Positions 1 to 12,600 of a stretch of 64,000 nucleotides of DNA are shown piece after piece; position 1 is the stretch's first letter; each line of letters starts with the position of its first letter. The notes beneath the pieces are model-generated. The model was not told where the DNA came from. It made no database searches and was given only the letters and a program-made list of their open reading frames with translations. The position numbers were made by a program, and so were the translations under genes. The stretch lies in assembly GCA_017506865.1 (NCBI GenBank), contig JAFCMP010000501.1, positions 372,001 to 436,000 on the forward strand, read 5' to 3'. Source of the DNA: Tribonema minus. Lineage: Eukaryota; Sar; Xanthophyceae; Tribonematales; Tribonemataceae.

Positions 1-3000
1 CAGCGCTGCAGTGGTGGCGCGGCGCAATGCCCTGCTGGGCGAGTTCCTGACTGCGGGGGAGCGATACCAGGCGTTGGAGGCAGCGGCGCGGCGCTGCTGC
101 TGCTGCGACACATTATATGGAGGTGGGCGGGGGGGCACGGCGGGTCGCGCGCGGCGTGGCTTTGGCGGAGCGCTGCTGCGGCAGCTGACGCGCGTGCAGG
201 CGGAGGCGCTAAACGTCGACGCCTCGCGCCCGCGCACGCTCGTGGCGCTGCTCATCCGGTCGCAGCGCCCGCGCGCCAGACTGGCGGCGCTCGCCAAGGC
301 GGCGCGCGGCGCGCGCGGCGAGCACGACCCGGCGGCGGAGGAGGCGGACGCGATGATCCGCCGCCTGTTGGCGCATGCGTGCGCAGTCGGCGCGGCAGGT
401 GCTGCCGGCGGCGACGGCATTGCGCTCAACGTCGCGGTCTCGCTGCTGTGCGCCGCGACGCGGCCACTGCTGGCGGCGCTGCACGACTGCCTGTGGAGCG
501 GCGACGGCGCAGCGACCGATGGCCTCTTCGCGACTGCGCTCGAGCACGCCAGCGCTGGCAAACAGACACACGGCGACGGCATTGGCTTGGGCGGCGGCGC
601 AAGCGCAGCGGCGGCGGGCATCCTGACGCCCGAGAGGGCGCAGCGCGCTGCTGCCGCGGCCGTGCACGTGCGCGTTCTTCGCGCCGCCGCCACCGCCGCC
701 CCGCAGTACTTCAAGGCGGTCAGTACGCCGCCGCCGCCGCGCCTCGAGCTCGCGCCGCGGCGGCTGCACGACTACCTGGCGGCGCTGCAGCGTCACTTGC
801 AGCAGCGCTCAGCGGCAGTGGAGGCCCTGGAAGAGGAGTTGAACGAGCGCGCAAGCGCAGCGGAGGCGGCGGAGCGGGCTGCGCGCGTGCTGCGGCTGCG
901 GCAGCTCAAGCGCGCGCGCAAGGCGGCGAGGGCTGCTGCGGCGGTGGCGGCGGACGCGGCGCAGGAGGGGCGGCGGGCGTGGGCGCAGGTGGGGGAAGCG
1001 TTCATGTTTCTGCTGCAACTTCATGGTACATGGACTTTGCGTTGGTTTGTGGTGTACATGGGAAGCCACTGGTCGTAAGCGTGCTTGCGGTACCAGACGC
1101 TGGAGGCCGCACAGACGAGGGCGGTGCCGCCACGCAGTGCGTAATTGTTTTTGTGTAGGACTAACACTGCCCACATAAAGTTGCTTGTAGTACATGTGTG
1201 GTCACGGCCGGCACATTGCTCACAGAAGTTGATTGGTGCGCTTGCGCCCATGGGCAGCGTGCTGTTGCTGCAGAGGCGCCCTGAGCGTACAGCAGCATAC
1301 AATGAACCTCAACGATACCCGGCCAAGCTTTCCTATACCCATTCTTATCAGCGCTGTTCGACCGGCAACCCAGGCCTGCAGCATCAATGACGCACCGACC
1401 ACGTTCTGCCGCGCCCGCCACCTTCAGGTTCTGATTGAGGACGCAGCAACGCGCAAGGGCGAAGCCGCAGCAGCCCAGGAGCGCGATGCGGCGGCCGACG
1501 CTGCCATCGCCGCCGCCGCCGCTGCCGCAGCGAGCGCCCGCGACGCTGAGCTCCTCACCACCGCCGCCGCCATTGAGGACCACTATGCGGTACTCAGCGC
1601 TGCAGCAGACAGGCGTGCGGCTGCTGCGCGCTGGCGTGCGGCGCGACGCGACAGGGTGGCGGCGGCGCCGCAGCAGCTGCGCGCGCTGCACGCCGGCGAC
1701 GCGGCTGCGTTTGCGCATCCGGGGGGTGCATCGGAGGGCGGCAGTGGCGGCAGCGCAGGGGGCGTTGCTGGGCCGCTGCTGCCGCAGCCGCAGCAGCAGC
1801 AGCAGCAGCGCCAGGACGATGGCGGTGGCGGGGATGTGGAGCAGGAGCAGATGCCTGCGCAGTTGCCGGGTGTCAGAGCGTCAGCGCCTGGCGTGCTGGC
1901 TGCTGAAACGCTGCTGCTGCCGCCTACACCAGACGCGCAGGAGGGCGCAGTGTGCGCCGCAGGCACAGAGAGTGGTGCACGTGCCAGTGGAAGCGAACAC
2001 GATGCCAGTGGCAGCGAAAATCCGCCACTTGCGGCTCGTATGCTGTGCATGGATGCCACCACAACAGTGGTCAGCGGTGCTGCAGGCGCTGTGCGCGAGG
2101 CAGTGGCTCAGCCTGAGGTGGAGCGCCCTGCAGCAGGGCTCATGACCGCCTCTGTCGGTGGCCGCGACAGTGACCAGTCAGCCGCCTCTGCAGCACAGCA
2201 AGCAGCAGTGCTCAACATCAACCCTGCGCTAGGGGACACGAGCTTCCACACAGCGCCATCATTGGTCCAAAACATTGCACGCGCGCGAGACGTCGCAGAC
2301 CCGTTGACGCACGCCATCAGCGCTGCAGACTCTGACAGCAGCGATGACAGCGACGTCGAGTCGCCGGCAGCCGGCGCAGGCGCCGCTGCCGGCGCTGCCG
2401 CCGACACCGCAGCCGAACGTCAGCTGCCGCTCCGCGAGCTCGTGCGGCGCTGCGTGGAGGCGCCCGTTATCGCGCAGTGCTCAGCCATAGAGCGCGTCGC
2501 GTGCCTGTACTTCACGCGCGAGTGCGACCTGCTCGGCCACGTGCGCGCGCTGCGGCGCTTCCTCCTGTGCCACGGCTCGGCGTTCCTGGCGGACTTCATG
2601 GAGCGGCTGCACGCCGGGCTCGTCAGCGGCGGCGGCGCGGGGCGCTGCGACTGGCGCCGCGCGCACAACCTGCGCGACGCGTTCCGCGCTTCCGCCAGCG
2701 CCGCGCGCCTGGACGAAGCCCCGTACTTCAACAACTTCTCATACGTGGTGGACACGGCGGCGCTCGCTGCGGCCGGCGGCGGCGGGCGCGCGCTGCTGCA
2801 CCCGCACGCGCCCGCCACGCTGTCGTTCGTGGTGCCGCGGTACGCGCTGCCGCCGCCGCTGCGCGCCGTGCTCACGGACGCCGACGCTGCGCCGTACGTC
2901 GCCGTCCACGCCGCGCTGTTCCGCAATCACCACACGGCGCTGCGGCTGCGCGCGCTGTGCCTGACGCTGCGCGAAGCCGATGCCGCGACGCACGGCGGCG

Positions 3001-3641
3001 GCGGCGGCAGCGGCGGCGGCGGCAGCGGCGGCGGCGGCAGCGGCGGCGGCGGCAGTGGCGACATGCGGCTGCGCCTGCGCGCGCTGCACGCTTTCAGGCA
3101 TGAGCTGCAGCACGCCAGCGACTGCCTGCGCGCGCACGCAGCGGCGCAGGTGGAGCACGGCTGGGACGCGCTGGAGGCGCGGCTGCGGGCGCGCGGCGGC
3201 GGCACCAGCGCAGCAGCGCTGGGGCGCGCGCACGGCGCGTACATCCGCGGCGTGCACGCGCGCTGCTTCCTGGGCAGCGGCGCCGTGTCGCTTGCGGTGC
3301 GCAACGCCATCGACGAGTTTCACGCGGTGGTGTGCGCGGTGGGGCGCGTGCTCGCGTCGCACGCATCGCGCGCGCAGCTCGCGGCGGCGGAGGCGGCTGC
3401 GGCAGCTGGCGGAGACGTTGGGGCGGCGGTAGTGACTGCCAGTGGGTCCTCGTGGCCGGTGTCGGACGCATGTTTTGCTAGTGTTTTGGCGGAGCGGAAG
3501 CGGTTTGAGCGTTTGATGCGGCAGCTCTGCGATGCATTAGTGGAGGGGGCGTTGAGCAGTGCTGCGGACGGCCAGCATGCGCAGTCATTGCTTGTGATGC
3601 TGGGACGCGAGTCAAGTGACGCTTCGCAGGCCTGTAGATAG
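1..3641 (+). CDS. GCP6: Gamma-tubulin complex protein 6-like (GCP6), 5' end cut by window edge
   Basis: Exons run from the window edge to 988 and from 1428 to 3641 (stop TAG); donor CAG|GTGGGG and acceptor TTCAG|GTTCTG join in phase 0. The C-terminal part resembles the Spc97/Spc98 (GRIP2) domain of GCP6: a segment beginning LPLRELVRRC, then YFTRECDLLGHVRALRRFLL, an Asp-Phe-Met helix, a PATLSFVVPRYALPPPL strand and an LRALHAFRHELQHA helix. The first exon carries GRIP1-like helices (for example VSLLCAATRPLLAALHDCLW). Family members sit in the gamma-tubulin ring complex and nucleate microtubules; GCP6 types have a long insert between the two GRIP modules, here an Ala/Gln-rich, acidic stretch (about 1480-2400). 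A four-fold Gly-Gly-Gly-Gly-Ser tract lies inside GRIP2. GCP5 is the main alternative. The start codon lies outside the window. Confidence 0.82.
2994..3056 (+). repeat. 15-nt in-frame repeat encoding (GGGGS)4 within GCP6
   Basis: A GGC/AGC-type 15-nt unit is repeated four times, giving Gly5-Ser followed by three Gly4-Ser blocks. It sits between two conserved helices of the GRIP2 domain, where orthologues have a variable loop. The flanking coding sequence is uninterrupted. Confidence 0.9.
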
Positions 3642-4108
3642 CGACGACATTCATCTGTCCAGCGCAACCTAAATGTATTGCTTGCATACAACATACTCAG
3701 GTCCCATTTATCGTGTACGTGTGCATGTGCGCACGAGTGCTAACATGAGCTGGACACATGCACATGTGAAATGTGATTTGCGCGCTGCTTCCAATTGCCT
3801 GAGCAAGCGCAAACATGGATCGTTGCCAACCTTGATGCTTCTCGCAATTGACTCAGGCTTGCGCACTCTACTTGCTACCCCTAAAAAATTAGCCTAACCC
3901 TAAATCTAGGTCATCTACTGAGTGCCCTTTCACCGATGTGTCATGGTGACGGGTTGAACAGAGCTTTCCACATGCGTTTCGTCAAGAGCTGACCACACGA
4001 TGTGACAGTGCGGCAGCGAGGAGCGGCACTGACGGCACCACCAACCCTACAACCCATACTCCGCTCAGGCCAGAGGCTCGCTCGAAGACCTCCGTCTGCA
4101 GCGCAAGC
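3642..4108. other. Intergenic, GCP6 to membrane-protein gene
   Basis: No coding exon is visible. The sequence drops in GC content and includes a short telomere-like CTAACCCTAAA motif near 3895. It presumably holds the 3' end of the GCP6 transcript and the promoter of the next gene. Confidence 0.6.
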
Positions 4109-5311
4109 ATGGGTGTGGGCACGTTCTCATTCAGGATGCCAGACGCCTTTACCAACTTGGAGGCAGGACAGGCATGGCTGCTTGCTCTTGTGGTGATGCA
4201 GCTGATAACGGAGCACTTCGTGTTCAGCTACAAGTCTACATGGGCAACTGAGTCGCCCTGGGCGAGCGAATGGGGAGATTACTACAGGTGTGTTCGAGGC
4301 CGTATGCGTGCACAAGCAGACGGACTGAGTGCACGTGCATCGCGAGCGCTGCTTGTTTTGCCGTCAGCCCACAGCGGTGCCTCCTCATGCTAATGCTGGC
4401 AACTGCATAACTGCGCTTCCAGCATGCAGGCTGCACTGCACAGCTGTTGATCATGCATGTGCTTCATCAACTGGCCAATCATGCTGCAGCACGTGTCCAT
4501 TCTCCTGTTGCACCTCTCCAGCTTGGCTTGTTATGTTTGCTGACCCTTGCATACCTCTCTCTTTCCTCCTGTGCGCAGCTACTGGGGACACCACCTGACG
4601 ACGGTCAGCCTGGTTCAAATTCTGTTCCCGGCCGTCTTTTCGATTCCGATCATCCAGCACTTCGACTTCGTGAAAATCGCCGCGGTGGCCCTCACCAACA
4701 CGACGCTGCTCTGGCAAATCCCTCGGCTCGAACGGTACTTCATGCGGGAGCACTGGACCTACGAGTTCCTCGTGAACTCGATGCAGCACGGAGGCAATTT
4801 ATTCTGCCTTGGTATGTACATTTGGCGCTCGCAGAGGCCCCTCCGGGACTTCAGCTTCTGGCACACCCTCAGCGTCCCCCTCTCCTACACCCTCTTCATC
4901 CTGTGGCGCGTCAGCTCGGGGCGCAGCACCATGCGCTACTACCTGCCGGAGGGCATGGGGACGCCACCGTACACGGTCGTCGTGGGCGCCATGTGGATCA
5001 CGCTGCAGTTCGTCACGGAGCTCGTCGTGCTGCAGATCGTGCTCAACCTCAAGCGCGTGCCGCGCCTCGCGCGCCGCGGCCTGCGCGCGGCGAGCGTCCT
5101 GCGCGACTCGCTGCTGTCCACCACGGAGAAGCCGGCGCCGCGCTCGTGGAACGAGGTCGCGGACCGCGTGCTGCAGCAGGAGGAGCTGCTGTTCATGGCG
5201 CCGCTCGTGCGGCGGCTCAGCAGGCGCGACTTCAGCAGCATCGGCGGCGGCGGCAGCAGCGAGATCCGAACGGTGCGCGCGTCGTCGCGCATTGCTGTGC
5301 AGCCGTTCTAA
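4109..5311 (+). CDS. Unrecognised multi-pass membrane protein (about 303 aa)
   Basis: Two exons, 4109-4287 and 4579-5311: donor CTACAG|GTGTGT, acceptor GCGCAG|CTACTGG, joined in phase 2 to give a serine codon. The ATG at 4109 is the first in frame. I see about five to six hydrophobic stretches: WLLALVVMQLITEHFVF; a long one around LVQILFPAVFSIPII with LVALTNTTLLW-like sequence; NLFCLGMYIW; TLSVPLSYTLFILW; and GAMWITLQFVTELVVLQIVL. After the last hydrophobic segment comes a basic, Arg-rich cytosolic-type tail of about 100 residues (KRVPRLARRGLRAA, then RRLSRRDF). I cannot assign a family; no transport or enzyme motif is evident. The gene stands alone between GCP6 and a dsRNA-binding protein gene. 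The model is supported by composition and clean phase, not by homology. Confidence 0.62.
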
Positions 5312-6681
5312 GCAGCAGCGTCACTTACGGCAGGTGTTTTGAATTACAGCAATGGGGCCAGGGAAGGGAGGCAGGGACTGTGGGTACGGGGGAGAGACCT
5401 AGAGGTGGTGGCGTTTACAATTTTTTTGGTGCCATTTTCAGTGTGTGTTTGCGAGGCGAGGGGCTGCGGCATTCTGTGCGTTGTGGTGGGTATGATGATG
5501 ATAGCGATCGATTTAGTGCTTCACAAGAGCACTGCGCAGCGCCAACAGCAGCACGCGCCAGTGCGAACTGATGTTAGTTGGCACACATGACAGTTTAAGA
5601 CACGTTACAACCCTGTCTAGGTGAGCGAGAGTTCCATAGAGATAGTGTCATCTATACGAATGCAAGACAGGCGCAGCCATTTCAAGTCCTGGCCTGATAC
5701 GAGTTCGCCATGTTTTGTCCCTGCTTTGATTTTGCAACTCCTGTGCAGTTAGAAACGTCTTCCCTGACATGTTCATATGGATGCGCATGGTGTGCAACAT
5801 GTGACGGGTCTACTGAGCGTTCATCTGCTTGCATGCTGCGTATGATTTGCAGTGCATCCTGTACTGTAACACATGTGTGCACGATTTCATTTCGCTGAGT
5901 TGAATAAATGGCTGGTGTCAACATAGACTGCACACATGTGTTTCATTAACTTTCATCATAGGAGGTTGTTCACAAACCGATCCCCCATGACTGCACTCTT
6001 GAAAACCTTTGATTTTGCAACTCCTGTGCAGTTAGAAACGTCTTCCCTGACATGTTCATATGGATGCGCATGGTGTGCAACATGTGACGGGTCTACTGAG
6101 GGTTCATCTGCTTGCATGCTGCGTATGATTTGCAGTGCATCCTGTACTGTAACACATGTGTGCACGATTTCATTTCGCTGAGTTGAATAGATGGCTGGTG
6201 TCAACATAGACTGCACACATGTGTTTCATTAACTTTCATCATAGGAGGTTGTTCACAAACCGATCCCCCATGACTGCACTCTTGAAAACCTCCTGCTGGT
6301 GCCTGTTGAAAAAAAGACGCAGCAGCTTCAGTCTGACTTTTCACTGGGACAGTCATGGCGCAAAGGGACCCGGTGGCTGGCTTCACTGGAGAGTATATTA
6401 TTGTAGGTCTGCTTTAGCCTCGTCCAGCTCTAACCCTACCTGACCAAGCCCTAACTCTCCCCCCCTCCTTTTAGCGGCAAGAACCGCCTTAAGTGTGTTG
6501 ATGCTGACGAGCTGCCAGCAAGAGGGGCATCGTCAGAAGCAAGGAAGCGTGGGCTTTAGCAGCCGTTGTGTGGCTTTGAGTGGTCCTTGCACGCACTGGC
6601 GTTGCAGTCCAGCAAGCAAAGCGACGCATATCCACTTGTTTGGTTTTGGTCCGGTGAACCAGATTTTTTTACGACGCCGCC
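5312..6681. other. Intergenic region with tandem duplication and upstream region of dsRBD gene
   Basis: No exon is recognised. It contains the two-copy 283-bp repeat described separately. Short open frames inside the repeat (for example 5710-5898 and 5936-6181) are Cys-rich but arise from the repeat and have no support. The stretch 6420-6470 has CTAACCCTA-like pyrimidine tracts. Confidence 0.6.
5724..6291. repeat. Two-copy direct tandem repeat, period 283 bp
   Basis: Copy 1 starts at 5724 and copy 2 at 6007; identity breaks at about 6291. I noticed only scattered substitutions, such as GAGCGT versus GAGGGT and GAATAAATGG versus GAATAGATGG. It lies in intergenic DNA, so it is a recent local duplication. 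Confidence 0.93.
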
Positions 6682-9600
6682 ATGTCGTACACCTATCAGG
6701 GCAAAGCTGGCGCCGTTCAATATGGCATGCCGCCGCCGCAGCAGCCTTCCCTTGGGGGCTATGCAGCACCTGCTCCTGTCCCCATGCAGCAGCAGCCCTC
6801 GTACCACCAGCCCCCGCCTGCACAGCAATATGCAGCGGCGGCCCCGGCGCAGGCCCAGGGAGGCTACAGTCAGCCTGTTCAGTACTCGCAGCCCGCCCCT
6901 GCGCAGTACAGTACCAGCAGTGGTGTGAACACCAGCTACCAGCCTCCCCCTCAGGCGCTGGCTCCGGATACAAGGTCGTATTCGTATGCTCCGCCTGCCC
7001 AGCCCACACGCCCCGCTCCACAGCCCTATCTGCCGGCTGAGGACACGTCGCGCTACGCTGTACGGCAGTCCCAATCTGCCTACGACACCTCTGCTAACAG
7101 AGCGCAGGTGTCGTACTCTCCCTCTGCCGCCGCCCCTTCCTACCAAGCCGCCACTACCTCGGCGCCCCCTGCCCGCCACGACCCCCGTGGCGGCCACGGC
7201 GCCGATCGTGCCGGCGCAGACAGCTCCGGCACCGGCAGTGCAAAACGCGCGTCCTACCCGCCTAGCGGCGGCAGTGCGAGCTATCCCCCTGCGCAAGCCC
7301 GCAGCAGCAGCGGCGGCGGCCATGCACCGCCCGTCGGCTACGCCGAGCCCTCGCCCGCGCGCGCTGCTCCGCGGCAGCAGCCCTACGCTGCCGGCGAGCC
7401 GTACACGCCGCGCGATGAGTACGGCAGCAGCGGCGCGCGCCGCGACTACGATGCGCCGCCCAGCGGCAGTTACGCAGTGGGGGGTCGCCCCTACGACGCC
7501 TACGACAGCGGCGGCATGCGCGGCGAGCCTTCCCCTCGCTACGGCGGCGGCGGCGGCGGAGGTGCCGACTACATGGCTGGGGACTCGCACGGCGGCGCCA
7601 GCGACATGCGCCGCGCCGCCCCCGAGCGCTACCCCCCTAGGGAGGCTGACTACCGCGCCGCCCCCCCTCGCGACTACCGAGGCCCCCCCTCTGCAGAATA
7701 TCCGCCCAGCAGGGCCCCCCCTCCCAGCAGGGCGCCGCCCCCCGCACGCGGTGACTACGCCCCCCCCCCTCGCGGAGGCCCCCGCGAGCGTGCCCCCCCC
7801 CCTGAGTACTTTGACTATGAGGCCCCGTCCCCCCGCAGCCCCCGCGACGGCAGGGGGGGCTCGTTCAGGGGAGGATACCCCCCCGCCACCCGCCCCCCCC
7901 CGCGCGGCCCCCCTCCCCCGCGCATCGCCAGTTGGGCGGACCTGCCGCCCGACCCGCGCGACGCGCGCGGCGGCGGCGGCGGCGGCGCGGCGCTGCAGCC
8001 TCCCGAGCCGCGCCACCGCGCCGGCCGCCAGGTGCGCGAGCGCGATCAGGCGCCCAAGAGGCGCGCGGCGCCGCCTGGCGAGTACGAGGGCCCCCCTGGC
8101 AAGAGGGGCCCGGGGCAGTCTCGCGACGGGCCCGGCGGTCCCCGCGGGGGGCCCATGGGGGGTCCAAGGGGGGGGCGGGGACCCCCCCCCATGATGGACC
8201 CGCGCAGCATGCAGTATCCGCCGATGGGGTGGGGGGGTCCCCCTATGGGGGGCCGGGGGCCGCGCGGCCCGCCTGGGGGACGTGGGGGGAGGGGGCCGCC
8301 CAGGGGGATGGATGAGCGCGGGGGGGGGGCGATGCGGCTGCCGCCCGGCGCGCTGCCGCGGAGCGGCGGGCGCGGCGGCCCGCCGCTGCCGATTGCGCCG
8401 CGGCCGCGCCGCGAGCTCGTGAGCAAGCCGCTGGTGCTCAAGGACCGCGTGCCTACGGCCATCATGTTTGAGTACGCGCAGCGCATGAAGTGGCAGCACC
8501 CGACGTTCGACACGACGCGCGACGAGGAGAGCGGCGAGTACACGGCATTCCTGCACGTCGCCGGCAAGCGCTACGGGCCCGGCAAGGGCGGCGCCGTCAA
8601 GGAGGCCAAGGCGCGCGCGGGTGCGTGTTCGTGGCTGAGCGTTGCTGCGCGTCACATAGTGTTGCGTTCAGTTGTGATGAAGTTTTGGCTCGGCAGGGTT
8701 TGTGTAGGACGGTTTGGTTTCACCATAAGGCGCGTGTGTGTACAACGCCCTACTTTGTTTCAAGCTGAATTGGGTATTTGATTACAGTTAGTTGAATACG
8801 GTACCTTGAAGGATGGACTGGTAGTCAGAACTTCTGAAAACTCTACCTAGTACACATCACAACTATTTTCTGGCTCATTGAGTAGCTGGTTGTACATGGG
8901 GCGTTTCGCTAGAGTCATAATGAACCATGTCGATCACGGTTCTGTGACAGTATACTGTGTAGAGGCAGCATCAACATACCAACTATGGGCTCGCCAGCCT
9001 GATGTGCTACAAGACATGGCTTTGCCGCCAATTGGCTACCAGGCACCTATGCTGCTGCTGCATGTGGTGCAACAGCGCTCAGGAGAAGCATCAGTGCTCA
9101 GTGTAGTGGGCATCAATTTTTATCGTCATCACCTGTCGGGCATCCCTGCTGATGTCTGTTCCCGGCAGCCTATAACAAATAATGGGTTGGATGTGTAACA
9201 GATTGTTGTGGCTCATCCACCTCGCTCGAGCCAGTTTGAGGTGGCGCTTGTTGTTTACTGTCATGATGGCTGGTGTGGCGCGAAGTTCACAGCGGACAAG
9301 ACGCGTTTACCACTTTTGTGAATTGCGCCATGCGCCTTGACAGCCTGTTGAGTGGCGCATTTCACCTCATAGCACAACCCCCCCCCAAGAGTGTATATGA
9401 TGCAACTTCAACTCAACTCGGTCCGCCGCTTGACTTATGTGCAACTACCAATAATTGTCCTCAATCACTCGCTGAACGACCGTGTTTGTCTGCGATGCTT
9501 TGAACTTTGCATGCTACAGCGCTGCGATTCCTCAAGACCGTGAGGCCCCGCATGAACCTGGCCCTCCTCTCGCCCATCATCGCCATCACGCCCAAGCCGG

Positions 9601-12600
9601 TCAAGGACGAGGAGCAGGAGAAGAAGGACAATGAGGGGGACCAGGCTGTGGAGGCAGCAGAGGCTGCCGATGATGCTGCTGCTGTTGCTGCAGGTATGTG
9701 TTCTGATTGGCAAAGTTGAAGTAGGAAAGTTGAGGCTCAAGGTTGAAGTAAGGGTGAGACAATGTGGGGACCAGGCCGTGGAGGCAGCAGAGGCTGCCGA
9801 TGACGCCGCCTCTGTTGCTGCAGGTATGCGCTCTGAATGGCAAAGTTGAAGGAAGGTGGAGGCGCAAATTTAAAGTGAGGATGAGACAAAGCAAGACCAG
9901 GCAGTGGAGGCTGCAGAGGCTGCCGATGTCGCCGCCGCTGTTGCTGCTGGTATATTTTTGAAATGGCAAAGTTGAAGTAAGCATTGTGACTAAGGAGGGA
10001 AGGTGGACGCACAAAGTTGAAGTATGGACGATGACAGTGCCGGGACCAGGCGGCAGAGGCTGCAGAGGCCGCAGCGATGCTATCATGATGAGCATTGTGT
10101 TTGTGCGTGGTGGGTGCAGCAGCGCTCGACAGCACACCTACACGGCTGCTTTGTCAATGGGGGCAGGGGTGCAGCGCTTGTTTCGCACATTGAATGGCAT
10201 GTGTGGCCACTGGTGTCATTGACTTGCTAACCTAGTTGTTGGGAATGTGCAAGCTTGAGGGCCACTTAAGCTGGCTCACATTGAGTGTTCCGAGCAAGTG
10301 AATACTATATTTGCGTGCATACATAGCGTAGGTGTGTAAACTGCTACTGACAGTGTGACCGAGCTTCAGAAAGTGCAGCAACAGTTACACATAGTGTGGT
10401 AGCTGTTTGTGCCGGACAGGTTAAAGCGACATGCGCATGCTGCTATGGCCTTGGTTGCACTTCAGCAACATGCGACCAAGCTGGCATTGCTACTGCTGTT
10501 GGTGCCGACAGTTGGTACACATAATGGGTAACTGCAGAACTCTTGAACCAGAGGTCAATACGTTGCATGTCACCTTTGTGAACACAATGGCGTGTGCATT
10601 GCTGGTATCGGTAGTGACTGGAACTGGGCAGAAATCAACATTCTTCGTTGACACCACAGCTATGTGTATTACAGTGCTCATTCGAACACGAGGCTTTGCC
10701 AAACCGCAAGTGCAGTTCTGACAGGTCAGCACAGGCTGACCAAAGACAATACGAGTATGTACAGTAGTTGCAGTTCTATGCTGGCCAAAGTCAACACGAG
10801 TGGCTGAAAATAACGCCCGTTGTCATTTCGTTTGCAGAGCACACAAGTTGAAGTGCTGGGTAACAGCGCTCGCTGACTGATTGTTGTGCACTTCAAGTGA
10901 TCCACACAGTACCATGGACAGCGAACTGCAGCTCACGCCCTCCACTTTTGCCCCTTCAAACAACGCAGGCGAAGCTGAGGCTGACGCTGCGGCGGAGGGC
11001 GCTGATGAGAAGCCAGCGGCCGAGGCTGGCGACGGCGAGGATGCCAATGAAGCTCATGGCGCAGAGCCCGAGGCCGCTGCCGAGGGCGCTGAGCAGGACA
11101 TTGCTCAGCAAGATGAAGCGGAGGCCGGTGAAACTGCTGCCATTGGCGACGGCGACGCTGCCGCTGCCGCAGGAGACGCGCTGGCGGGAGGCGCCGCCGC
11201 TGGAGGTGGCGACGACGCGCCTGCGGCAGAGGCGGCAGCAGAGGATGCGGAGGGGGCTGCTGCGGCGGCGGATGCGGCTGACGCGGATGTTGCCGCCGCC
11301 GCAGCAGCGGAGCGCCCTGCTGCTGGCGCAGCGCAGGACGCCGCCGCCGCAGCGCGGGCGGAGGGCGCGGCGGCGGAGGCGGCGGCAGCAGCGGCGGCGG
11401 CGGCGGCGGCGCAGCGCGTCCCCATCGTGCACGTGCCCGAGGACGACGCGGTGGTGGTGCGGCAGCTGCTGCCGCGCACCGACAAGGCGCTCACGGCGCT
11501 GATCGGCAAGATCGCGGAGTGCGACCAGCGCGTGCAGGGGACGTGCTCGTACGGCTTCCGCGCCGTCGACGACGCCGCCGGCAGGCCCGGCGGCGCGACC
11601 GCCTGCATGGCGACCGTCACGATGGTGGCGCTCGCGCCTGAGAAGCGCACGCTCGGGGGCGACGCGGCGCAGGGCGTGGCGCCGCCGCTGCCGCAGGGGG
11701 GGCGGCTGTCTGTGGAGGGGGTGAGCCCGGTTAAGAGGGCCGCCAAGCACCTGGCGTGCGCGCGCATGCTGCGCCTGCTGCTGCCGCAGTGCGCGACGTA
11801 TGAGGCGATGGTCGCCGTGACGGACGCGGCGGCGGCGGAGAGGGCGGCGGAGAAGGCGGTGAGTGTCTGCTCGACGCCGCTGCAGTGATGAATGGCGTCT
11901 TGTTCAGAGTGGTTTTGAGGGGAAAGGCGCATTTGCAATGCCGCCATCATCACGTCGGACACTCGCGGTGACTGCGTGATGGACCTGCTGCAGCAACGGC
12001 TGCAGTCGTGAGAGGTGCGAGTGCAGCTGTTGTATCGAGGCCCTCTGCCTGCTTGCCAGTGGCACCCAAGCAAATAAGTACCATGTTAATGGCAGCACTG
12101 TATGGCACAACCATGGCCTTGCAGAGCTGCAGCAGCGTTGCGAGCGTGTGCGATGACCCAGGGGCTGGTATGTATAACCAGTGGTATCATTTTTACTGAG
12201 CGCTGGGCACTTGCTTCAGCCCTGCAGAAAGCGCATCGCCAGCCTAGCCTGGGAACTTGTGCCTCAGTTCCAGCGGCGCACCATCTGCTTACTTGTTGTG
12301 ACCATTGAAAGCCCTTGTAGTGGTGTCACCTTCATTCACACCCTTGTCATCCTGCAGTCTCATCACTTACACACCGGGCCAGCACGTGTCAAGGCAGCAC
12401 TGCGCTTGCAGATTGGCGGCGGCTTTGTCAGGCTCCTGAGCCCTGCCACAGCGCATGCTGAGCACTGTTACAGCGACGATGTGATGTGCCACAGCAGCGC
12501 TCAAAGATGTGATGCCGCCCGCCAGCGCAGCGGCAGCACCTGCCGCAGCAAACACTTGGCTTATGCTCCTTGTGCTCCCTTCCTGCAGCAGCAGCGGCGC

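Noticed and set aside
2994..3056. GGGGS repeat as vector or construct contamination
   Set aside because: The flanking coding sequence is continuous GCP6 sequence and similar GGC/AGC repeats occur in other genes of the window.
1..3600. Long overlapping open frames on the opposite strand and in other frames of GCP6
   Set aside because: GC-rich, Ala/Arg-rich coding sequence leaves few stops in any frame; only one frame shows the gamma-tubulin complex domain.
5710..6443. Cys-rich small open frames repeated in the 283-bp duplication
   Set aside because: They owe their similarity to the DNA duplication, have no conserved family and no splice or start context.
6556..8655. 699-residue minus-strand open frame opposite the dsRBD gene
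   Set aside because: It mirrors the Pro/Gly/Arg-rich plus-strand exon; the plus strand has the dsRBD, a good start and matching splice phases.
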